Of a DNA stretch of 64,000 nucleotides, positions 11,736 to 23,002 are shown in pieces. Origin of the DNA: Lonicera japonica (taxonomy: Eukaryota > Streptophyta > Magnoliopsida > Dipsacales > Caprifoliaceae); the NCBI GenBank assembly GCA_021464415.1, contig CM038466.1, forward strand, positions 21,763,017-21,827,016, in the 5' to 3' direction. The notes below the pieces were generated by a model. That model was not told the origin of the DNA. It worked only from the letters and a program-made list of their open reading frames with translations, and ran no database searches. How positions within the stretch are numbered: the stretch's first letter is position 1; each line of letters starts with the position of its first letter. The position numbers and the translations under genes are program-made.

Positions 11736-14700
11736 ATCAAAACTAAAAAACTACGAAAGCAAATTTGCAATTTTTCTATAGTTAGGAGGAAAAAAAAGGG
11801 AAAACAGAGCAAAGTGAAAAAATACTGCATTTAAAAATACTTAGATCAAAACTGAAAAACTGCAAATCCATTTTTACAGTTTTTCTGCACAAAGGAGGAA
11901 AGAAAAGGAAAAACAAAGCAATACATAAATTGATTACAATAGACTAAATAACCTTTAAAAACATGAACATTCAGCCATTATTTGATCAAATCCTACAAAT
12001 TATAAGTTAAAAACAACCAAAATGAAGCAATATTTCTACAAGTTTATATATCATCAAAACAAAAAAAGTGCAAAAACAGTTTTACAATTTTTTTGTAATT
12101 AGGAGAAAAAAGGAGGAAAACTAAGCATACATAGATTCATTGAAATCATGCTAAAACAACCTATAAAAATATGAACATTCAATCATTATTTTATCAAATC
12201 CTCTAAATATAAAATAGCATCAACCAAAACGAAGCAAAATCACATCTAAAAACATGAATAAAAAACTATACCTAGATAATGTTTCAACATCCTTGAAGTT
12301 AAGATATTTATTATCCTTTCCTTCGTTAATCATGTCAATCTATGATACTTTTCATCAATTTAAGATGATTGCATTCCTCTCTTCAATCGTAGTCGCTTTT
12401 CCTCTCTTCAATCCCATTGATCATATATGGTCGCCTCCCTCCCTATTTTACGCGAGATTAAGAGTTGAAAAAGGGAATGGCAGTTTAGTTATTTTAAAAC
12501 TCTTAAATGATTTAATTTATAAAATGCAAAATAATTATAACTAACCTAAAAATCAAAATTTGTCTTTACAACCAAAAATTAATGTGAAAAAATTCTTCAT
12601 TTTTTAAGTTAATATATAATGTCTTTTTGGTGTATAAAATTATGGAAGGAGGCCTCTAAACTTATTTTCTCCACTTTGAAAAGTGTCTTATATAAAATGA
12701 ATCAAAAAATTAATATAAAATGTTACTAAAATTTATTTAGAGTGCTAGAAACGTATGTGGTTTGCTTACATAGATTTCCTTTATTTATTAATCATTTTTC
12801 TAGTTCAATATTTTTTTATTGTCATTGTTATAATTTATATTTTTGATCAAATCTGCCTAGATGAACCATAAGTAGTTAATTTCATTAATTTAGTTCTGAT
12901 ATATAAATAGTTCATGGCTATTACACTTTAAATGAGTATTTTTTGTATTTCAAAACTACTTTTTTTGTAAGATTATATATATATATATATCTTTCAGGAT
13001 ACTTTTAATGCAATAAATTTCTTTTTAGTATGCTATGCTATTTATTTGTAATATCAATAGTTATGTCTTATCTTACATATAAATACCATCTCAAGCGTAA
13101 AACTACAAGCATTTGTACATGACATTGTATTTAAAGTGACTAAAACATTTTTAGTCATCACAGAATAAAAGAATTATTTTATATTCGTTAGTAAATTTGT
13201 TGGACTCGTTTGTTTAATGCAAAGTCAAATTACAAGTATTCTTTTTGTCTTATGTCAAAAGTTTCAATCCAAGAATTAGTATTTTGGAAAATGAATTTAA
13301 AAAAAAAAAAAAAAACTAGATGTCATAATTAATCAAATCTTTTTCTAGAAAAAAAAAAATTAGGCATTTTGAAATGTTTCAACTAAAGCAAAAATGAAAA
13401 AAGGAAGAAGTAAATTTTAACTTGAAAATCGATATTATTGTTTTTCACAAATTAAGAATTAACCATTTCTCTTTTTTGTAGACGTCCCAAATTTAAATCT
13501 AGATTTCTTTTTGTGACATTCAATGTATTAAAACTTAAGATAATAAAAAAATATATTCTTAATAATTTTTTATATTAAAATTAGCATATTTAAAACAAAA
13601 AAGAAGTGTGAAATCACATATGAATTTAAAACTTGCAATCAATTTTGGATGGAAGAGAATGTCAATAAATATTATTCGCAGACAACATTTTTTACTTCTT
13701 TTGATGATTTCTCTCGCAAAGTGTAATGAAACGGCGGGAAAGACAAATCAATCATAGCTAATCCTTACCAAAAGCAAGTAAAGTTTAATTTTAGGAAGAA
13801 AAGTTGATTAGAACACTATAATATAAATATTTGATAAGAAAACTATAATATAAATATTTGATTATTAATTTGAGATAAAAAAATTAATTTAAAATATTAC
13901 AATAAAATACATGAATTTTAATTTGAGAAAAATGGAGTAATGAATTTATAAAATTTTGAACTATTCAAGTTCAAAGAAAAATCTAAAACATAACTAGTTA
14001 AACTCATTATATATAGTATGTCAAATTAGATCTTTAACTATCATTATGGATGGCAGTGGTATTTGATTATATTCTAAAATATTCTAGTTTGTTATTTGCT
14101 ATTCTTCTTTGCTCTTAAACGTTTTGTTTTGTTTACCTACTTGTGACTAAATTATTTTGGTTACTTGTTAATGTTTCAACTAGTATTATTAAGAACATTT
14201 AGTTTTAAGGTTGCGTTCTTTAATTTTATTAATTTTCGTTTATGTTAAGATCATGTACGCTTTTTAAAGAAAAAAATTATTGTCACTATTTTATATAATT
14301 TTTTTAGTTTCAATTCTCAATAATTATACTGACGTATCATTAATAATACTCTTTACTCTATTGTTTGAATAGTAAGAATTTTGATATGATCGTCTAACGT
14401 AATTATAAATTCGTTGCAAGTTACGTTGTTGCTTGTTCAAAAAAAAGTTTTATCATTATGTAAGTTTCTCCCATGAACTGAATTCAATTATACAAAAGTA
14501 ATAGGATTTTAAAATTTTAAATGTAAAATTATGTAGCTAAAAAGAACAAATAATTGATAAATCATGAAATTTTAAAATCATGATATTTTATAATCTTATA
14601 ATTTATCAAATCGCGTGATTTTAAAATCTGAAAAAAAGAACACAACCAAAGATATATTTATCATAAATGATTGTGTATTGGTTAGATAATTCATGATAAA

Positions 14701-16656
14701 AAAAGTAGTGTTGCATAATATTAAAGAATAAAAATATAAGTTGGACAAAGTTCATGAACTTACAAATTTTAAAAGATTGTTGAGAAAGAACAAAAAAAAA
14801 AGTATGTTGAGTCAGTATTGAATTATTGTGAACCATTTGGGAATGAAATGACTCCTTAAATATTTTTTTCAAATTTGGAGAATTTTGTAGATCCACACGT
14901 CTTGTGTCTATTTAATAGTTGGTAGGATAATTTTATCCAATAATAATTTTTAGGTGTTCGTAAATGCATATATATATATATATATATTTAGTCTTCTCTC
15001 CCCACTAAAAGTCAAAATTATGTTAATCATAACCTAAAAAATAACGTAAAACTCTTTCTTCTCATCCAAATTTATATACTTTGAAAAATCGCCACTAATT
15101 TGTTTTCTCACCCACTTAAGTTTTTAAAAATTAAAAATTAATTAAAAAACTTCATTCTTTCTAAAAAACTTCATTCTACATTCTAACAAATAAGTACATA
15201 ATTTTATATAGATGCTAAACTTTTATTTTCACTTGAACCGGCACGAGAATATTTTCAGTGATATTTTTCTTAATTTATTTAATCTTTTTATTTGTGCATG
15301 CATGCAGAGCATAATAAAACTTAAGTTATCCAAGATCAAAGTTAAAGAAATGTAGTATTAACATGTACTTAATATGTCATAAATAAATAAAAAATATTTA
15401 TTGTATGTTGTGCTTTTATTGTTTCAATATTTAAATTCTTAAAATTAATCATAAAAAAATATTGAAAAAGAAAATCGTTTGGTGAGAAAATCTCTATCCT
15501 TTTAATATTTTGTGAGGATGTCGTTCTCTTGAGTCTTTAAAAAATTAAATATTATAGAAATTGAAAGTAACAAAATATTTTAATAAATGATTTAATTTTA
15601 TGAAAACTATTTTATTTTTTTAATTAATTTTTCTCCTTTTCACGAAAGATAATCATTTTTTAAAAAGAAATAAGAATGTGGTTTTAAGTTGTTAGAATGA
15701 AAAATTTGTGATGAATTTACATGATGATCTCCCTATGTTATAATTTTCATTCTATATGTTTATAATAACATAGTTAGAATTCATTAGTACTATTGTCTCT
15801 TATATGGCTTTCCGTTGAATTAATTTTCATGCACTAAATTATTACATAGTTAAGTTGGGTGTTGAATAAATTCATGCACACAACAATTACACCAATAAAG
15901 CTTTTAAGTTCTAAGATATCTAGAATACCCTTTTATTCGAGACTCCTTTATATTGTACGTGTAGTTATAACTTAACATAAATTACTTTATTTTTATGTGC
16001 TTTGATGGTAGTTTAATTATAGGAGTATGAATCAGTTTAGTCATGGTTTGTGCGAAATCAAATTTACCTATTGTTATTGAGTGTTGCATTTGTCTTTTAA
16101 TGTTTTTGGTATAGTGAATTAGAATTTATATTTGCTTATTTCACAAAAATAAAATTTATAGACAAATTTAAAATATGAATAATAACAATTTAAGGACAAT
16201 GAATAGTAATAGATTAAATGAAATATAATAACTAAAAATGTATTTATCACAATTAATATTTTATATTTTTTCATAGGTATTCATAATTTTTAATGAAATT
16301 TATTAAGAATGATGTAAAATTTCTTTATTATGTATTAATTTTAATACAAAAGTTAATATTATTTAATATTTTTTCTTTTAGAGACGAAACTTTATTGTCC
16401 CTGTATTATTTCAGTAAACTCACTTCACTGGGATGAATTGCAAGTTTTTCTGTTTTTCAAAAAACTAGTGGGCTGAGAAAAAAGTGTTTTCACACTGGAG
16501 TGAGAAAAATGATTTTGTAGGTGCATTTAAGAATACCTTAATTTTTTGATGCTACATGTGCTATAGCCCTTAAATATTTGTGAATGCTCTAACTGAAGTA
16601 AATTATGATGTAAACTATGATCGACAAGTAGAATTTTTAATGAAATGTTAAAAATG
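11736..16656. other. AT-rich intergenic stretch
   Basis: No gene that I can support. The region has poly(A) runs (about 13297-13315), TA runs (about 12977-12991 and 14968-14987) and scattered AT-rich simple sequence. The short reading frame at 12254-12544 has no recognisable domain and is not called. Confidence 0.5.
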
Positions 16657-19595
16657 ACTATCCTTGACACAAATCTTATTCTCTCTTCTGCTCGACTTCT
16701 CCCTTTCAATCAAATGAGCAACCGGCGAAGGTGAATATCACTGCGACACCGGTACTGTTCCGTTATGCAACTGCCCTTCTTTCTGGTGTAGATGTTTCTT
16801 CTTTCTCTTGATTTATATATAAAGAGGGGACCAAAGTAAGAACTAATCCCGTCGGCACAACTATAAGAATGATCAAATACCGTCGAAGACTTGCAACGGC
16901 ACAATTGTGATTCTCTATGGTTTATTGGTATGTTTATTGCTCTGTACTATTATCCTCCTCTATTACTTTTGCTGTCCAAATTAGGGATTTTTAGTTTGTT
17001 TTGGTTCAATTTATTCTGATAATGTTGATTTTAATTGAAGAATATCATAAGTTTCAAAATGATACAATTTGTTCACATCTTTGATGTGTAAGGGTGACCA
17101 TTTTCCCCGGGTTTTGGCTCTTAATCATGTTCCCCTTATTTATTTATTTATTTTCTTGTGTTTACTTGACTTCAAATTATCTTAATCTTTTCTTCAGCAT
17201 ATTGTGTATCTACTTTATTTATTTCCAGATTGCATTAGTAAAATTTAGGCTATGATGTTGTAGATAAAGTTCGAGTCTTTCTTTTGCCTTTTTTTTCTCA
17301 ACCTTTGTTCGGCCTTTTGTACATTCTTAGCTGATTTTTTTTATTCTTCGCCATAAATTTGGAATTTATCCTGTGCTAGGAAGTTACTTCTTTTATCTTT
17401 TTCTTCTCCTTTTATATTATTTATCTAGATTCTTAGTTGATGCAACAAAAGGATTTGTTCTTGGATTCTTTCTTTCATGTTTGGGTTGCATGAAGTGAAC
17501 CAAGTGAGCAACAAATTAAAAGAGAAAGACTACTAATATGTGAATGAGTAGATTTTAACCGAATTGTGTTGTAGTCTTTGAATATCTTTTCTTACAAATT
17601 GTGCTATTGATTTCGTTTGTATCATTTTGACGTACATTCATTAAATCATTCATTTTAACCAAACAGTTTGATTGGTATTAAGTCTTTGACGAGAGGCAAT
17701 TGCTTAAGGAAGTCTTTTTTTTGGTCTATGGGAAGATTGTCCGTGCAAGCTTTCACGCACCTCAATTAATGCTCTTCGCGGGGGTGCTAATCACTGGTCA
17801 CCAGATATTTGTAAGGCACGCTAGATATACTTCAAATAACTTGGATTCTTTTAGATTGTTTAGATTCTTTATTTTTCTTCGAGTTTATTTAACGTTACTT
17901 AATTGCTTCAATTAAATACTTTTAAGAAACTATGATTTGTGTAGTTGAGAAAATATAACCTCTGTCCCAAACTGACTTCTCTTCTGTTACAGGTTGGAAG
18001 ATAACGCAGAATCCTTCATTCAAAATTGATTATTAACATTTGAGCTTTGAAATGTTCAGGTTACATAGCCATGCAAACTAACATTTTCTTTTTTGGAAAT
18101 GAATAAAGTAGATACACAAAATTTATGGTGAAGAATAAAAAAAAATGTTTTCTCAACTACATTTCCAAAAAGAAAATGTTAGTTTGCATGGCTATGTAAC
18201 CTGAACATTTCAAAGCTCATATGTTAATAATCAATTTTGAATGAAGGATTCTGCGTTATCTTCCGACCTGTAACAGAAGAGAAGTCAGTTTGGGACAGAG
18301 GTTATATTTTCTCAACTACACAAATCATAGTTTCTTAAAAGTATTTAATTGAAGCAATTAAGTAACGTTAAATAAACTCGAAGAAAAATAAAGAATCTAA
18401 AGAATCTAAAAGAATCCAAGTTATTTGAAGTATATCTAGCATGCCTTACAAATATCTGGTGACCGGCGATTAGCACCCTCGCGAAGAGCATTAGTCGAGG
18501 TGCGTGAAAGCTTGCACGAACAATCTTCCTATAGACCAAAAAAAAGACTTCCTTAAGCAATTACCTCTCATCAAAGACTTAATACCAATCAAACTGTTTG
18601 GTTAAAATGAATGATTTAATGAATGTACGTCAAAATAATACAATCGAAATTTATAACACAATTTGTAAGAAAAGATATTCAAAGACTACAACACAATTTG
18701 GTTAAATCTACTCATTCACATATTAGTAGTCTTTCTCTTTTAATTTGTTGCTCACTTGGTTCACTTCATGCAACCCAAACATGAAAGAAAGAATCCAAGA
18801 ACAAATACTTTTGCTGCATCAACTAAGAATCTAGATAAATCATGTAAAAGGAGAAGAAAATGATAAAAGAAGTAACTTCCTAGTACAGGACAAATTCCAA
18901 ATTTATGGCGAAGAAGAAAAAAATCAGCTAAGAATGTACAAAAGGCCAAACAAAGTTTGAGAAAAAATGCAAAAGAAAGACTCGAACTTTATCTGCAACA
19001 TCATAGCCCAAATTTTACTAATGCAATATGGAAATGAATAAAGCAGATACACAAAATGCTGAAGAAAAGATTAAGATAATTTGAAGTCAATTAAACACAA
19101 GAAAATAAATAAATAAGGGGGAACATGATTAAGAGCCAAAACCCGGGGAAAACGGTCACCTTTACACAACAAAGTGGTGAACAAATTGTATCATTTTGAA
19201 ACTTATGATATTCTTCAATCAAAATCAACATTATCAGAATAAATTGAACCAAGACAAACTGAAAATCCCTAATTTGGACAGCAAAGGTAATAGAGGAGGA
19301 TAATAGTACAGAGCAATAAACATACCGATAAACCATAGAAAATCACAATTGTGCCGTTGCGGGTCTTCGACGGTATTTGATCGTTCTTATAGTTGTGCCT
19401 ACGAGATCAGGTCTCACTTTGCTCCCATTTTTATATATAAATCAGAGAAAGAAGAAACATCTATACCAGAAAGAAAGGCAGTTGCATAACGGAATAATAC
19501 AAGTGTCGCAGTGATAGTCACCTTCGCAGGTCGCTCATTCGATTGAAAGGGAGAAGTCGAGCAAAAGAGAGAATAAGATTTGTGTCAAGGATAGT
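16657..19595. repeat. 2.9-kb palindrome: two inverted arms of about 1.44 kb
   Basis: The left arm (16657-18101) begins with ACTATCCTTGACAC and the right arm (18160-19595) ends with its exact reverse complement GTGTCAAGGATAGT. The two arms stay collinear throughout, with scattered substitutions and small indels; I judge the identity to be above 90 percent by eye. Homology stops sharply at both outer ends, and I see no target-site duplication. A frame shared by the arms near the outer ends (minus strand about 19540-19440) reads ERPAKVTITATLVLFRYATA. A second shared frame near the centre gives KEVFFLVYGKIVRASFHAP on the left and KEVFFLVYRKIVRASFHAP on the right. I do not recognise either, and the arm differences are mostly amino-acid changing, so I see no sign of protein constraint. 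A transcript across it would fold into a very long hairpin RNA. It could be a foldback element, a Pack-MULE-like capture or an inverted segmental duplication. Confidence 0.85.
18102..18159. other. Palindrome loop made of arm-like fragments
   Basis: The unpaired centre starts 'aataaagtagatacacaaaa', which resembles right-arm sequence near 19034-19055 (aataaagcagatacacaaaa). It then reads 'tttatggtgaagaa', resembling 18901-18915 (tttatggcgaagaa), and then 'ttttctcaactac', resembling 18307-18320. The loop therefore looks like a patchwork copied from separate places in the arm. Confidence 0.6.
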
Positions 19596-19626
19596 AAGAG
19601 AAAATAGCAAAGAGAGAGTAAAGAAA

Positions 19627-19674
19627 GGATATTGAACGGCTAGGGATATCCCAAATTTCGAACGGTCAATATCA
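19627..19674. repeat. Short inverted repeat just outside the palindrome
   Basis: GGATATTGAACGG is followed about 20 bp later by 'cgaacggtcaatatcac', which pairs with it with one or two mismatches. It is a small hairpin of unknown role, about 30 bp beyond the end of the large palindrome. Confidence 0.4.
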
Positions 19675-20583
19675 CTTAAACGTTTGGGCGGGATAATAAG
19701 TGGGTTTCAAAAACCACTATCTTTTGTTATTATAGATATCTCATTTAATTAGGCTCATTTGCCGCGTATATAATTTTCTACATGTTTATTATACATTGCA
19801 CGCTATTTAGATGTTGTGTATTTTTTTTCAATGCGAAAATTTCTAACTGTTAATATTCTTTATGTAATGAGCTCTAAATTTTCTACTGCCTAAAAGTTTT
19901 CCATAATTCAAATATATAAAAATATAACTTTTTCAAACTAACGGATGCACAAACTCTATCGCTCCTGCTGAGTACCCCTTTATGGCTAACCAACACACTA
20001 ACTATTCAAGCATTATTAATTATTTTACATTTGTGCCATTTTATCAAAGTCAATGTGGAACTATTAATTTAAGATAGGTAATTGACTTTTTTTTTACTCT
20101 ATACCTTCTGCAAATTACACAAAGCATCTCCCTCATCTCTATATTAATAATATGTCCCTTAACTTCTATTAACTTTTTCATGTTTTAGGTTGTTTTAAAA
20201 TTCAATATTATATTTGTTACTTTTGTCTATTTATTAACATTTACTAATTATTCTTTTTTATTGGATTATTATTTATATTAATTTTTCCTTATGTCGAGTG
20301 CAGATTCTACATCCGGCTTATTGTTTTTGAAAACAAATTTGTGACAATTATGTTAGGAGAAGTGGTGTCAATTATGTAAGTAAAAATATGATTTTATTTT
20401 TGAATTAAATTACTAGGTTATCAGTTACTTTGGTGTTTAATATTTTCAATCCACTATTATAGTTTCTCCATTACAAACATTTTTGGTTACAAAATCCTAT
20501 CGGTACTATTAGCTACGGTATTCAATTTTTGGTGTTTGTGTTGCATGTGCTAGAATTTGATGTTTGTGGTGTGATTTATGGAG

Positions 20584-20994
20584 AAGGCGGAGTTTTTTCT
20601 TCGGGTGTTTAGTGGTAAGCGCTCTCACCCAGATCCAGGATATATAAAGTTCGATACTCATTCGAGGCGGGAGAGGTTTTGTTATTTATTTGTAGTAAAA
20701 AGGTAGAGACTTAGTCCTATCTTTTTTTTAAAATAAATAAAATTATATGTATATAGATAAATATTATATGTTTCATCTTTGTAGATTTTGTAAACAGGTT
20801 CCATGTGTCAACCCGGGTAACATGATTAATAGACGAGGTCCAATTATAGTTGAAAATTTTGATATTAGTTAGTTGTGTTGAGTTATTTTTGACATTTTTA
20901 ATAATTTCAAGGACTATTTACCATTCTTTTTAAGAATTTTGAAACAAATCACTTTTTAAAACATTTTTTAGCATTCTTTATTTAAAAGTATTAG
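20584..20994 (+). repeat. Tandem unit 1 with a SINE-like head
   Basis: This 411-bp unit starts with aaggcggagttttttcttc and is followed directly by a second copy. Its first 150 bp resemble a tRNA-derived SINE: a box A-like motif (tagtggtaagcgc), a box B-like motif (agttcgatactc), and a 3' part with gagacttagtcct followed by a T run. The rest is AT-rich and contains tcaacccgggtaac. It lies within the putative Helitron. Confidence 0.6.
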
Positions 20995-21392
20995 AAGGCA
21001 GAGTTTTTTCTTCATGTGTTTAGTGGTAAGCGCACTCACCCGGATCCGAGATATACTGAGCTCGACACTCATCTGGGGCGGGGGAGGTTTTCTTATTATT
21101 TGTATTAAAAAGGTAGACTTAGTCCTCTCTTTTTTCAAAAGATAAAATAAAATTATTTATATAGATAGATACATATTATGTTTTTCATCTTTGTAGATTT
21201 TGTAAACAAGTTCCGTGTGTCAACCCGGGTAACACAAATAGACGAGGTCCAATTATAGTTAAAAATTTTGATATTAGTTAGTCGTGTTAAGTTATTGTTG
21301 ACTTTTTTAATAATTTCAAGGACTATTTAACATTCCTTTAAGAAGTTTTGAAACATATTACTTTTTAAAACATTCTTTTAACATCTTCTTTT
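20995..21392 (+). repeat. Tandem unit 2 of the same 410-bp repeat
   Basis: It starts with aaggcagagttttttcttc directly at the end of unit 1 and matches it along its length with scattered differences (for example the box B-like motif reads agctcgacactc). The junction shows a head-to-tail duplication, not two independent SINE insertions, because the non-SINE 3' half is duplicated as well. Confidence 0.65.
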
Positions 21393-21970
21393 TTTTGTAA
21401 AATAGGTATGCATGGTTGTCCGTTTTGTTATTGTAGATATAACCATTAACTTTCACAGGAAGTAGACTAAGAAAGCATTGTCGTAAATGTGCAATCTTTT
21501 AGCGTGTTTGATGTTTACCTTTTCACATGTAACGGTATTTTCTCTCTTGCCTTTGTATTATCTAAATTTTGATATTTTTTTACTATTTGAACACTGTCCC
21601 TATAAAGGAACCATTCTAGAAATGTTGATTTGATATATTTTTTTATATCCTTTGCGTGGTTGAGTTTATGGTTCATTTATTTAGTTTGAACGACAAAGTT
21701 CAAGGTTTTATTAAATTTTGTTTTAACTACTTTTCCCTTCTATGAATTATTTGGGCTTGAAAACAAAATTATAATATTCATTTGGTTCATGTAATTTGCA
21801 GGAAAAAATGCAAGGCAATGAAAACATGCAAAAGTTCCCATCTATTTTCTCAGTGTGTGGAGGTAAAATCATGTTTATTGGATTTTAGGATTTATAGGAT
21901 AAAATTATGTTTATTATTTATACAATTACACGACTTACGCGGTAGTGCCATCGGCACGGGTTACCCCTAG

Positions 21971-22449
21971 TAAGTATATATGCAATTCACTTGGTATTTT
22001 CAGTTGTAAGTAAGTGTTTAGTTTATCGAGCGAGTGCAAATTTAAGTGTGAAAGTAGAGATTTAAAAATATCTATTCTTGAAACACAACTACAAAAAAAA
22101 AAAAAAGGAAAAAAAAGAATTGTTCAATGTCAAACAAGTGGAAGGGGAGGAAGGATCGAATTAGAAATTTCTCTTCTAACTAAGATGAATAACTAATAGA
22201 TGTACTAATATAAATGAAATAACATGTTAAAAAAAAGTATATTGGTTAATGTATAAAATTTACTTAAAACATTGGCTAATGTAATTTCAGATGGCAAGAT
22301 TTATAAGTGTGATTATCATAAAAGTAATTATTATTATTATTATCAAAGTAATATATAAAATTAAAAAATATAAACTTTAACATGTAACATTGAGTCTAGT
22401 ATCTAGTAATTCGAAAAGAAAGGAAGAGAAATAATAATAATAATAATAT
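21971..22449. other. Noncoding spacer upstream of the SINE
   Basis: No gene is seen. A poly(A) run lies near 22093-22106 and AAT/TTA trinucleotide runs lie near 22328-22345 and 22431-22448. Confidence 0.5.
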
Positions 22450-22462
22450 AAATGAGAGGGGG

Positions 22463-22661
22463 AAATCACAAGCTGTGTGGCCTGGTGGCTAATCACCCCA
22501 GGTTCAAGCTCTGGGGTCGACTGTGAGCTCTCCAGGTTGATTCTCGGCAGCAGCAAATCAGTTTGTAGCCAGCGCAAATAGTACTACACGTGAGCGAAAA
22601 TTAATCGAAGTGCGCAAAAGCTGACCCGAACACCCCGTGAAGCAACGCCTCCTAACCAAAA
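22463..22661 (+). mobile_element. tRNA-derived SINE with 13-bp target-site duplication
   Basis: The 199-bp insert is flanked on both sides by AAATGAGAGGGGG (22450-22462 and 22662-22674). It carries a box A-like segment (gtggcctggtggct, about 22477-22490) and a box B-like segment (ggttcaagctc, about 22501-22511), the internal RNA polymerase III promoter of tRNA-derived SINEs. It ends in a short A run (22658-22664). The perfect duplication implies a fairly recent insertion by LINE-type target-primed reverse transcription. It lies about 340 bp upstream of the GATA start codon, so it may be inside or next to that gene's promoter. It encodes no protein. Confidence 0.85.
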
Positions 22662-22674
22662 AAATGAGAGGGGG

Positions 22675-23002
22675 CACTTTTATGCCGCATCCGGTCAGTG
22701 ACGCTTTTAAGTCCCAGTGCCCCCGAGTTAAACCAACACCCACTCCCCTACTCTCTCTCATTTATTACTTTACCCAACGTAACACAATTTCTTCCCCATT
22801 CAACCCTTTTTCATTCCCCCCCGCCCCCCACCACTCTATCTCTCTATCTCTCTATCTCTAATCCCCTCATCCTTACTCTGCAACCACTCCCACCTCTCTC
22901 TCTCTTCTTCTCCTATATCCTCCTCTATCTTCCCCTTCCGTTGTAAAATTAAAATCCTCTCTCATTTCTACTATCAAATTAATATATTGTTTTGAAATTG
23001 TA
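22675..23002 (+). promoter_or_regulatory. Upstream region and leader of the GATA gene, CT-rich
   Basis: This region is pyrimidine-rich and much higher in C than its surroundings. It has CTCTAT repeats (about 22834-22860) and CTCTCT runs (about 22893-22925). Such pyrimidine tracts are common in plant core promoters and 5' leaders. I see no convincing TATA box at the expected place, so the transcription start cannot be fixed. An ATG at 22698 lies in another frame and is not thought to be the start. Confidence 0.45.

Larger units (their letters stand above)
20136..21970 (+). mobile_element. Putative non-autonomous Helitron
   Basis: The right end has the hallmarks of a Helitron 3' terminus: a short hairpin (GTGCC-ATC-GGCAC at 21945-21957), nine bases, then CTAG at 21967-21970 followed by T. 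A matching left end is proposed at 20136, where TCTCTATATTAATAATATG follows an A, giving the usual insertion between A and T. No Rep/helicase coding sequence is present, so it would be non-autonomous. Inside are two tandem 410-bp units and AT-rich filler. The 3' end is the better supported; the 5' end rests only on the TC start and its resemblance to plant Helitron starts. Confidence 0.6.

Noticed and set aside
12254..12544. 96-residue reading frame on the plus strand
   Set aside because: No domain, no codon or context support, surrounded by noncoding AT-rich DNA.
17700..18560. Two matching 71-residue reading frames, one on each strand (17700-17915 and 18345-18560), as possible duplicate genes
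   Set aside because: They are the same segment of the two palindrome arms. They lack recognisable domains and flanking coding sequence, and their differences mostly change amino acids.
22698..22946. Plus-strand reading frame in the CT-rich leader, possible upstream ORF of the GATA gene
   Set aside because: It is driven by the pyrimidine-rich composition, and the transcription start is unknown, so a functional upstream ORF cannot be claimed.
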